A stretch of 46,609 nucleotides of DNA from Serratia sp. M24T3 (GTDB taxonomy: Bacteria > Pseudomonadota > Gammaproteobacteria > Enterobacterales > Enterobacteriaceae). A program made the translations under genes and the position numbers. The DNA lies in assembly GCF_000257645.1 (NCBI RefSeq), contig NZ_AJHJ01000039.1, positions 1 to 46,609 of the forward strand, given 5' to 3'. The number at the start of each line of letters is the position of its first letter. Positions within the stretch are counted from its first letter, which is position 1. Shown in pieces: positions 36,595-46,609 of the stretch. The notes under the pieces were generated by a model that worked only from the letters and a program-made list of their open reading frames with translations, made no database searches and was not told the DNA's origin.

Positions 36595-38088
36595 ATGAAA
36601 TATCGTGACCTGCGTGACTTCCTGTCTTTGCTTGAAAAGCGGGGTGATCTTAAACGTATTACCCAGACTGTAGATCCCTATCTTGAAATGACCGAAATTG
36701 CCGATCGTACCTTGCGTGCGGGCGGCCCGGCGTTGCTTTTTGAAAATCCAAAAGGCTATGACATGCCGGTTCTGTGCAATCTGTTCGGCACACCCGAGCG
36801 AGTTGCCATGGGGATGGGTCAGGAAGACGTTAGCGCCCTGCGCGACGTGGGTGAACTGCTGGCATTTCTTAAAGAGCCTGAACCGCCGCGTGGGTTCCGT
36901 GATTTCTACGACAAGATGCCGAAATTCAAGCAAGTGCTGAATATGCCGACCAAGTGTCTGAGTTCTGCCCCTTGTCAGGAACAGATTTGGCAAGGCGAAG
37001 ATGTTGATCTGGGTCGTATTCCGGTGATGCACTGCTGGCCTGAAGATGCTGCGCCGCTTATCACCTGGGGTCTGACCGTTACTCGTGGGCCACACAAGCC
37101 ACGTCAGAATCTGGGGATTTATCGCCAGCAGGTGTTAGGCAAGAACAAACTGATCATGCGCTGGTTGTCTCATCGCGGCGGTGCGCTGGACTTCCAGGAG
37201 TGGTGTCAGCAGAATCCCGGCAAACGTTTCCCGGTTTCTGTCGCGCTGGGTGCCGATCCGGCAACTATTCTTGGTGCGGTAACACCGGTTCCTGACACGC
37301 TTTCTGAATATGCGTTTGCTGGTTTATTGCGCGGCAATAAAACCGAAGTAGTCAAATGCATCTCCAATGACCTCGAGGTCCCTGCCAGTGCGGAAATCGT
37401 GCTCGAAGGTTATATCGAGCCGGGCGAAATGGCACCGGAAGGCCCTTACGGCGACCACACGGGCTACTATAATGAAATAGATAGCTTTCCGGTTTTCACC
37501 GTGACACACATTACCCAGCGCAAAGACGCTATTTATCATTCGACATTTACTGGCCGCCCGCCGGATGAACCTGCGGTACTGGGATTGGCGCTAAATGAAG
37601 TCTTTGTGCCTATCCTTAAAAAGCAATTTCCGGAGATCGTCGATTTTTATCTGCCGCCAGAAGGATGCTCCTACCGTTTGGCCGTTGTGACCATGAAGAA
37701 GCAGTATGCCGGTCACGCCAAGCGCGTCATGATGGGCGTCTGGTCATTCCTGCGGCAGTTTATGTACACCAAATTTGTTATTGTGTGTGACGATGACATT
37801 AACGCACGCGACTGGAAAGACGTGATTTGGGCGATTACCACCCGTATGGATCCGGCGCGCGATACCGTTCTGGTCGAAAACACGCCGATCGATTATCTGG
37901 ATTTTGCCTCTCCGGTTTCCGGTTTGGGTTCCAAGATGGGTATGGATGCGACCAACAAATGGCCGGGCGAAACGCAGCGCGAGTGGGGACGACCTATTGT
38001 GATGGACCCTAAAGTGCGCGATCGTGTTGATGCTATCTGGGATGAGCTGGACGTATTCAGCAATAAAAAGCCCGGCAACGGTAAATAA
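36595..38088 (+). CDS. ubiD: 4-Hydroxy-3-polyprenylbenzoate decarboxylase UbiD
   Basis: UbiD decarboxylates the polyprenyl-hydroxybenzoate intermediate of ubiquinone synthesis using prenylated FMN supplied by UbiX. The 497 residues show the family sequence throughout, including the catalytic ERE-type region around [14 protein letters not shown] and the conserved Arg in SHRGGALDF. The ATG at 36595 gives [21 protein letters not shown] three codons earlier (36586) would mimic the E. coli MDAMKY start, and neither has a good ribosome site. Confidence 0.95.
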   Translation: MKYRDLRDFLSLLEKRGDLKRITQTVDPYLEMTEIADRTLRAGGPALLFENPKGYDMPVLCNLFGTPERVAMGMGQEDVSALRDVGELLAFLKEPEPPRGFRDFYDKMPKFKQVLNMPTKCLSSAPCQEQIWQGEDVDLGRIPVMHCWPEDAAPLITWGLTVTRGPHKPRQNLGIYRQQVLGKNKLIMRWLSHRGGALDFQEWCQQNPGKRFPVSVALGADPATILGAVTPVPDTLSEYAFAGLLRGNKTEVVKCISNDLEVPASAEIVLEGYIEPGEMAPEGPYGDHTGYYNEIDSFPVFTVTHITQRKDAIYHSTFTGRPPDEPAVLGLALNEVFVPILKKQFPEIVDFYLPPEGCSYRLAVVTMKKQYAGHAKRVMMGVWSFLRQFMYTKFVIVCDDDINARDWKDVIWAITTRMDPARDTVLVENTPIDYLDFASPVSGLGSKMGMDATNKWPGETQREWGRPIVMDPKVRDRVDAIWDELDVFSNKKPGNGK

Positions 38089-38179
38089 TTAAAATTACTA
38101 TCGACTGGTAAATGAGGTTGTGGTTTATAGCCGGCCAAGTTTACCATCCGTGTAGATTGATGACCCTCAGAGGGAACGC

Positions 38180-38881
38180 ATGACAATAATGAGCTGTAAA
38201 GTGTCCTCAGTTGAGGCCATAACCGACACCGTATATCGGGTTCGCCTGCAACCTGAAGTCTCCTTTTCATTTCGTGCCGGTCAATATCTGATGGTCGTGA
38301 TGGATGAGCGTGACAAACGTCCGTTTTCCATCGCCTCTGTGCCTTCAGAGAAAAATTATCTTGAATTGCACATTGGTGCCTCTGAGATGAACCTGTATGC
38401 AATGGCCGTGATGGATCGTATTTTGAAAGAGCAAACGATCAATGTCGATTTGCCGCACGGCGATGCCTGGCTGCGCGAAGACAGCGATCGTCCTTTGGTA
38501 CTGATTGCTGGCGGCACTGGTTTCTCTTACGTACGTTCGATTTTGGTTACCGAGTTGGCGCAGCATCCAGATCGAGATATCTCTATCTACTGGGGCGGCC
38601 GCGAGCTTAAACACTTGTATGATTTAGGCGAGTTGGAAGCATTGAGCGTGGTACACCCGAATTTGAAAGTGATACCGGTAGTCGAGCAGTTCGAAGACGG
38701 CTGGCAGGGTAGAAGCGGTAACGTGTTGAGCGCGGTATTACAAGATTTTGAATCACTGAGCGAACATGACATTTATATCGCTGGTCGTTTTGAAATGGCT
38801 AAAGTTGCCCGCGAGCGTTTCTGCGCCGAGCGCGGTGCGGTGGAAGATCGTATGTTTGGCGATGCTTTTGCCTTTATCTAA
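38180..38881 (+). CDS. fre: NAD(P)H-flavin reductase Fre
   Basis: Fre reduces free flavins with NAD(P)H, feeding ferric reduction and other acceptors. The 233 residues (233 in E. coli) show the flavin-binding RPFSIAS motif (about 46-52), the nucleotide-binding [14 protein letters not shown] (about 110-123) and the C-terminal MFGDAFAFI. It lies downstream of ubiD, as in E. coli, with a shared bidirectional terminator toward fadA. Confidence 0.96.
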   Translation: MTIMSCKVSSVEAITDTVYRVRLQPEVSFSFRAGQYLMVVMDERDKRPFSIASVPSEKNYLELHIGASEMNLYAMAVMDRILKEQTINVDLPHGDAWLREDSDRPLVLIAGGTGFSYVRSILVTELAQHPDRDISIYWGGRELKHLYDLGELEALSVVHPNLKVIPVVEQFEDGWQGRSGNVLSAVLQDFESLSEHDIYIAGRFEMAKVARERFCAERGAVEDRMFGDAFAFI

Positions 38882-38890
38882 ATTTGTTAA

Positions 38891-38921
38891 AGAGAAAGCG
38901 GGTATCAAGCCCGCTTTCTCT
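38891..38921. terminator. Bidirectional terminator between fre and fadA
   Basis: AGAGAAAGCGGG (38891-38902), loop TATCAAG, and CCCGCTTTCTCT (38910-38921) form a perfect 12-bp stem between two convergent genes. Confidence 0.9.
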
Positions 38922-38940
38922 TATATGCAAACTTCTCCCG

Positions 38941-42305
<3,365 letters not shown>

Positions 42306-42331
42306 GTGTCTCTCCTGAATCATCGGTGATG

Positions 42332-42348
42332 ATCTGGTATGACCAGAT
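42332..42348 (-). promoter_or_regulatory. FadR operator of fadBA
   Basis: ATCTGGTATGACCAGAT is a perfect palindrome around a 3-base centre, differing from the E. coli fadB FadR site by one base in the centre. It lies 27 bases upstream of the fadB start, so FadR would repress fadBA in the absence of long-chain acyl-CoA. Confidence 0.93.
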
Positions 42349-42505
42349 GAATGGAGTGTGGTTTTGATGTTAATGAAATGCAAACGGACTGATTGATATT
42401 TGCTGACAAGATCACAAAGCCAGCGGGGCTACGAGCGACGGTTGGCTGTGATAAGATGCGGCATCGTTTTGCATTAATCGTATGAATCCAGTAAAGGACA
42501 GGTCG

Positions 42506-43837
42506 ATGGAATCTCTCTCTACACTTTATAAAGAACATATCGCTGTTTTACAGGCGCGTGCGCTGGAAATACTGCAACGCAATCAACTCGATGCTCTGCT
42601 GATTCACTCCGGTGAGCTGCTGGGCACTTTTCTCGACGACTATAATTATCCGTTCAAGGTCAATCCGCAGTTCAAGGCCTGGGTGCCTGTCACGCAGGTT
42701 CCAAACTGCTGGCTGTGGGTGGATGGCGTCAATGCTCCGAAACTGTGGTTCTATTCGCCGGTTGACTACTGGCACAGCGTCGAGCCGCTACCAGACTCAT
42801 TCTGGACGCAAGACGTTCAGGTGCTGCCGCTGGCCAAACCTGACGACATCAGAAAACAGCTGCCTGCCGATTTGTCTCGCGTTGCCTATATTGGTTACGC
42901 TCAGGGGCGGGCGCTGGAGTTGGGGATCTCTGCCGACCATCTGAATCCGAAAGCGGTACTCGACTATCTTCACTATCATCGGGCGTACAAGACCGGTTAT
43001 GAAGTGGCTTGCATGCGTGAAGCGCAAAAGCTGGCAGTCAGCGGGCATCGCGCGGCGAAAGAAGCTTTCTTGTCCGGCATGAGCGAATTCGACATCAGCA
43101 TGGCGTACCTTACCGCCACCGGCCATCGCGAAACTGAGGTGCCCTACGGCAATATCGTTGCTTTGAACGAACACGCCGCTGTTTTGCACTACACCACCTT
43201 GCAGCATCAGCCGCCTGCCGAAATACGCAGCTTCCTGATTGATGCCGGTGCCGAGTACAACGGTTACGCAGCCGACCTTACCCGCACCTATTCTGCGAAA
43301 AGTGACAACGATTTTGCTGCTCTGGTTAAAGATTTAAACAACGAACAGCAGGCACTGATCGGTACTATCAAGCCGGGTGTGCGTTATACCGATTATCATG
43401 TGCAGATGCATCAGCGGATCGCGCGTATCCTCAAGGCGCACGAAATTATTGTTGATATCAGTGAAGAGGCAATGGTCGAACAGGATTTGACGGGGCCCTT
43501 CCTGCCGCACGGGCTGGGGCATCCGCTGGGCCTGCAGGTGCATGACGTCGGTGGATTCCAGCAGGATGAAAACGGCACACACCTCGCCGCGCCGTCACAA
43601 TATCCTTATCTGCGCTGTACCCGCATCATTCAGCCAGGCATGGTGTTGACGATTGAACCCGGTATCTACTTTATCGAATCGTTGCTGGCACCGTGGCGCG
43701 AAGGCAAGTTCAGCAAGCACTTTGACTGGGACAAGATTGAAGCATTGAAGCTGTTTGGTGGCATCCGCATCGAAGACAATATTGTTATTCACGACAACCG
43801 TGTTGAAAACATGACTCGTGACCTGAAACTGGCCTGA
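42506..43837 (+). CDS. pepQ: Xaa-Pro dipeptidase PepQ
   Basis: PepQ is a metal-dependent (pita-bread fold) peptidase that cleaves dipeptides with C-terminal proline. The 443 residues (443 in E. coli) show the metal ligands in [37 protein letters not shown] and GGIRIEDN. The ATG at 42506 gives the conserved [12 protein letters not shown]. The stop overlaps yigZ by one base (TGATG). Confidence 0.97.
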   Translation: MESLSTLYKEHIAVLQARALEILQRNQLDALLIHSGELLGTFLDDYNYPFKVNPQFKAWVPVTQVPNCWLWVDGVNAPKLWFYSPVDYWHSVEPLPDSFWTQDVQVLPLAKPDDIRKQLPADLSRVAYIGYAQGRALELGISADHLNPKAVLDYLHYHRAYKTGYEVACMREAQKLAVSGHRAAKEAFLSGMSEFDISMAYLTATGHRETEVPYGNIVALNEHAAVLHYTTLQHQPPAEIRSFLIDAGAEYNGYAADLTRTYSAKSDNDFAALVKDLNNEQQALIGTIKPGVRYTDYHVQMHQRIARILKAHEIIVDISEEAMVEQDLTGPFLPHGLGHPLGLQVHDVGGFQQDENGTHLAAPSQYPYLRCTRIIQPGMVLTIEPGIYFIESLLAPWREGKFSKHFDWDKIEALKLFGGIRIEDNIVIHDNRVENMTRDLKLA

Positions 43838-44445
43838 TGCAGCCTTATCCTGTCCCCGCTCAATCGATCGAGATAAGCGAAGAAATAAAGAAGAGTCGTT
43901 TCATTACCCTGCTGGCACCTACGGCAGGGGTTGAGGCGGCCAAGGCGTTTGTCCAGCAGGTAAAAGTTCAGCATCCTGCGGCGCGGCACCATTGCTGGGC
44001 ATTTGTCGCCGGTCCGCCGAATGATTCGCAGCAGTTGGGGTTTTCTGATGACGGAGAACCCGCGGGCACGGCGGGTAAACCGATCCTCGGTCAGTTGATG
44101 GGCAGTGGGATAGGTGAGATAACCGCCGTGGTAGTTCGCTATTATGGCGGCATTAAGTTAGGCACCGGGGGATTGGTTCGCGCCTACGGTAATGGCGTTC
44201 AGCTGGCATTGGCCCAGTTGCCGGTGATAGAAAAAGTGCCGCAGGCTGAATTTTTGCTGCAGTGCGATTACGCGCAGATCTCGCTGGTCGAAACGTTATT
44301 GCAGCAGGTCGGTGGCAGCATAGTGCAGAGTGAGTACGGCGCAGCGGTGGATCTTCGTCTCACGCTGCCCGCCCTGAGTGCGGCAGAAATAGCGGATCGG
44401 CTCTTTAATCAGAGTCGTGGTTCGTTGGTTCTGCAGCCCGTTTGA
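43837..44445 (+). CDS. yigZ: IMPACT/YigZ family protein
   Basis: This is a 202-residue protein (204 in E. coli) with the N-terminal UPF0029/IMPACT domain (KSRFITLLAPT, FSDDGEPAGTAGKPIL, VVVRYYGGIKLGTGGL) and a C-terminal EF-G-domain-IV-like part. A cellular role is not firmly established; the eukaryotic relative regulates GCN2. It is translationally linked with pepQ, as in E. coli. Confidence 0.94.
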   Translation: MQPYPVPAQSIEISEEIKKSRFITLLAPTAGVEAAKAFVQQVKVQHPAARHHCWAFVAGPPNDSQQLGFSDDGEPAGTAGKPILGQLMGSGIGEITAVVVRYYGGIKLGTGGLVRAYGNGVQLALAQLPVIEKVPQAEFLLQCDYAQISLVETLLQQVGGSIVQSEYGAAVDLRLTLPALSAAEIADRLFNQSRGSLVLQPV

Positions 44446-44485
44446 TTAATTTTTTTGCAATTTATCTGCTGAGGAACGCGCCAGC

Positions 44486-45937
44486 ATGCATTTCCGTGCC
44501 ATAACCCGCATTGTCGGGGTGCTCGTCATTCTATTCTCGGGAACTATGATTATTCCCGGATTAGTGGCTTTAATTTACAGAGACGGGGCCGGGCGCGCGT
44601 TCAGTGAGACGTTTTTCGTTGCGCTGGCCATCGGGCTATTGCTTTGGGTCCCCAACCGAAAACAGCGTAGCGAGCTAAAACCTCGTGAAGGCTTCCTGAT
44701 CGTGGTGCTGTTCTGGACCGTGCTGGGCAGCGTCGGTGCCTTGCCGTTTTTATTCTCCGAGCGTCCGCATCTGGGAGTAACCGACGCCTTCTTTGAATCT
44801 TTCTCCGGGTTGACGACGACCGGCGCTACGACGCTGGTGGGGCTAGACAGCCTGCCGCACGCGATCCTGTTCTATCGGCAGATGCTGCAATGGTTTGGCG
44901 GTATGGGGATCATTGTGCTGGCAGTGGCGATTCTTCCTATCCTTGGGGTAGGGGGGATGCAGCTTTATCGCGCCGAGATGCCTGGTCCGCTAAAAGATCA
45001 CAAGATGCGGCCGCGTATTGCCGAGACGGCTAAAACACTGTGGTTCATCTATATATTATTGACTATCCTTTGTGCGCTTTGCCTTTGGGGCGCGGGGATG
45101 TCGGCTTTCGACGCCATTGGGCATAGCTTCTCAACTATTGCGCTGGGCGGTTTCTCAACCCATGACGCCAGCGTCGGTTATTTCCATAGCGGCACTATCA
45201 ACACCATCATCGCTGTGTTCCTGCTGATCTCCGGCTGTAATTACGGCCTGCATTTCGCGATGTTCAGCGGCCGAAATCTTAAAGTCTATTGGCGCGACCC
45301 GGAATTTCGCATGTTTATCAGCGTGCAGCTGACGTTGGTAGTGGTGTGTACCTCGGTGCTGTGGCTGCATGATATTTACACCTCAGGCCTGGAAACGCTG
45401 AATCAGGCCTTCTTCCAGGTGGTATCAATGGCGACTACGGCGGGATACACCACAGACAGTATTTCTAAATGGCCGCTGTTCCTGCCTATTCTCCTGCTAT
45501 GTTCTGCCTTTATTGGTGGCTGCGCAGGGTCGACCGGTGGTGGGCTCAAGGTGATCCGTATTCTGTTGCTTTACCTGCAAGGGTCGCGCGAGCTGAAACG
45601 TCTGGTCCATCCGAACGCGGTTTACACCATCAAGCTGGGCAATCGTGCATTGCCGGAACGGATCATTGAAGCGGTATGGGGTTTCTTCTCTGCCTATGCG
45701 CTGGTGTTTATTGTCAGCATGCTGGCTATCGTGGCGACGGGCGTAGACAACTTCTCGGCGTTTGCCGCAGTAACGGCAACACTTAATAACCTCGGGCCGG
45801 GTCTGGGCGTGGTAGCAGACAACTTTCAGTCTATGAATCATGTCGCGAAATGGATATTGATCGTGACTATGCTGTTTGGTCGTCTGGAAGTGTTTACCCT
45901 GTTAGTACTGTTTACGCCTACCTTCTGGAAAGAGTAG
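44486..45937 (+). CDS. trkH: Trk potassium uptake system protein TrkH
   Basis: TrkH is the channel-like K+ transporter of the Trk system, gated by cytoplasmic TrkA. The 483 residues (483 in E. coli) show four pore-loop repeats with the selectivity filter segments: TTTGATTLVG, STIALGGFSTHD, TTAGYTTDS and NNLGPGLG. It is followed by hemG after 26 bases, likely as one operon. Confidence 0.97.
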   Translation: MHFRAITRIVGVLVILFSGTMIIPGLVALIYRDGAGRAFSETFFVALAIGLLLWVPNRKQRSELKPREGFLIVVLFWTVLGSVGALPFLFSERPHLGVTDAFFESFSGLTTTGATTLVGLDSLPHAILFYRQMLQWFGGMGIIVLAVAILPILGVGGMQLYRAEMPGPLKDHKMRPRIAETAKTLWFIYILLTILCALCLWGAGMSAFDAIGHSFSTIALGGFSTHDASVGYFHSGTINTIIAVFLLISGCNYGLHFAMFSGRNLKVYWRDPEFRMFISVQLTLVVVCTSVLWLHDIYTSGLETLNQAFFQVVSMATTAGYTTDSISKWPLFLPILLLCSAFIGGCAGSTGGGLKVIRILLLYLQGSRELKRLVHPNAVYTIKLGNRALPERIIEAVWGFFSAYALVFIVSMLAIVATGVDNFSAFAAVTATLNNLGPGLGVVADNFQSMNHVAKWILIVTMLFGRLEVFTLLVLFTPTFWKE

Positions 45938-45963
45938 TCATCATTAATTAGAAAGGAGAGCAG

Positions 45964-46497
45964 ATGAAAGCCCTGGTACTTTACTCGAGCCGTGATGGAC
46001 AAACGCACGCTATCGCTTCTTATATAGGTAATGCAATTAAAGAAGAAGGCGAGTGCGATGTAATGGATTTGCAAGATGCGGGCAATATTGATTTGGCCCG
46101 CTACGGTAAGGTGATGATTGGCGCTTCTATTCGCTATGGCCACTTCTCTCCGCTGCTCGACAAGTTTGTTAAGCGCCATGTTAATCTGCTCAATGCGATG
46201 CCCTCGGCTTTCTTCTCGGTTAACCTCACTGCGCGTAAGCCTGAAAAGCGAACTCCGCAAACCAATGTCTATACCAGCAAGTTCCTTTTGGCTACGCCCT
46301 GGAAGCCAACATTGTGCAATGTGTTCGCCGGAGCACTGCGTTATCCACGATACGGCTGGTTTGATCGTGTGATGATTCAGCTAATTATGCGTATGACCGG
46401 CGGTGAAACGGATTCCAGTAAAGAAGTTGAGTACACAGACTGGGAACAGGTGAAGCAGTTTGCTGTAGATTTTGGCAAATTACCGGTCAAAAAATAG
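45964..46497 (+). CDS. hemG: Menaquinone-dependent protoporphyrinogen IX dehydrogenase HemG
   Basis: HemG oxidises protoporphyrinogen IX to protoporphyrin IX using FMN, passing electrons to quinones. The 177 residues (181 in E. coli) show the flavodoxin-type FMN loop LVLYSSRDGQTHAIASYI (about 4-21), IGASIRYGHFSP, and the long-chain insert specific to HemG. AAGGAG precedes the ATG by 5 bases. It is the last gene before the rRNA operon. Confidence 0.95.
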   Translation: MKALVLYSSRDGQTHAIASYIGNAIKEEGECDVMDLQDAGNIDLARYGKVMIGASIRYGHFSPLLDKFVKRHVNLLNAMPSAFFSVNLTARKPEKRTPQTNVYTSKFLLATPWKPTLCNVFAGALRYPRYGWFDRVMIQLIMRMTGGETDSSKEVEYTDWEQVKQFAVDFGKLPVKK

Positions 46498-46603
46498 CAA
46501 TAACGGCGTGTTTAACGGCGGTTTGGTGAAAAAAGAAACACTCGGAAAGTTTTTTCGAAAAAGGGGTTGCGGCCTTCTGAGAACTCCCTATAATGCGCCT
46601 CCA
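46485..46603 (+). promoter_or_regulatory. rRNA operon P1 promoter with UP element and Fis-like sites
   Basis: TATAAT (46589-46594) is preceded by TTGCGG (46567-46572) at 16 bp, and followed by the GCGCC discriminator and CACTGAC, almost identical to rrn P1 promoters of E. coli. The start is expected at 46603. AAAGTTTTTTCGAAAAAG, just upstream of -35 (about 46548-46565), fits an UP element. Fis-like 15-mers centre at 46532 (-71) and 46492 (-111); the first agrees with Fis site I of E. coli rrnB. The rRNA genes themselves begin beyond the window. Confidence 0.93.
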
Positions 46604-46609
46604 CTGACT

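Overview
The window is about 46.6 kb of enterobacterial chromosome (Gammaproteobacteria, Enterobacterales), almost all conserved core genes. Protein lengths and motifs match Escherichia coli orthologues closely. Several features point to a Yersiniaceae-type genus (Rahnella/Ewingella/Rouxiella/Serratia/Yersinia neighbourhood) rather than E. coli: an intergenic repeat of the kind I recall from Yersinia and Serratia upstream of tusA, loss of the liv genes beside rpoH, and extra genes between udp and rmuC and between rfaH and ubiD. The genus cannot be fixed from the sequence alone. I see no prophage, insertion sequence, CRISPR array, toxin-antitoxin pair, defence system or tRNA.

Layout. (1) 0-9.5 kb: tusA, then zntA (reverse, with a clear ZntR-type operator), yhhN, yhhL and rsmD, then the cell-division/secretion operon ftsY-ftsE-ftsX and the heat-shock sigma factor gene rpoH, with a sigma-E-like promoter. 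(2) 9.5-17.2 kb: panM, a PLP aminotransferase where E. coli has livKHMGF, the glycerol-3-phosphate uptake operon ugpBAECQ behind a long PhoB-type repeat array, and a Gln-rich periplasmic protein (yhhA). (3) 17.3-19.6 kb: a divergent LysR regulator/MFS exporter pair. It sits at the junction of two blocks that are about 400 kb apart in E. coli K-12. (4) 19.6-26 kb: metR/metE, an added short-chain dehydrogenase, dlhH and udp, the last with two CRP sites at E. coli-like spacing. (5) 26-35.1 kb: an added tyrosine-phosphatase gene and a DedA gene, then rmuC, the ubiquinone genes ubiE-ubiJ-ubiB and tatABC-tatD. (6) 35.1-46.6 kb: rfaH, an added peptidase E, ubiD, fre, fadBA (reverse, with a FadR operator), pepQ, yigZ, trkH and hemG. 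The window ends just inside an rRNA operon P1 promoter with UP element and Fis-like sites.

Functional themes are ubiquinone synthesis (ubiE, ubiJ, ubiB, ubiD), membrane protein targeting and export (ftsY, tatABC), phosphate-starvation scavenging (ugp), methionine synthesis (metR/metE), fatty-acid oxidation (fadBA) and metal/ion homeostasis (zntA, trkH).

I found no convincing previously undescribed multi-gene system. The most interesting material is non-coding: a perfect 16-bp inverted repeat between yhhN and zntA, a six-unit PhoB-like array before ugpB, hairpins inside and after the ugp operon, an orphan terminator before the aminotransferase, a 4 x 11-bp array over the udp stop codon, and the synteny junction near 17 kb.
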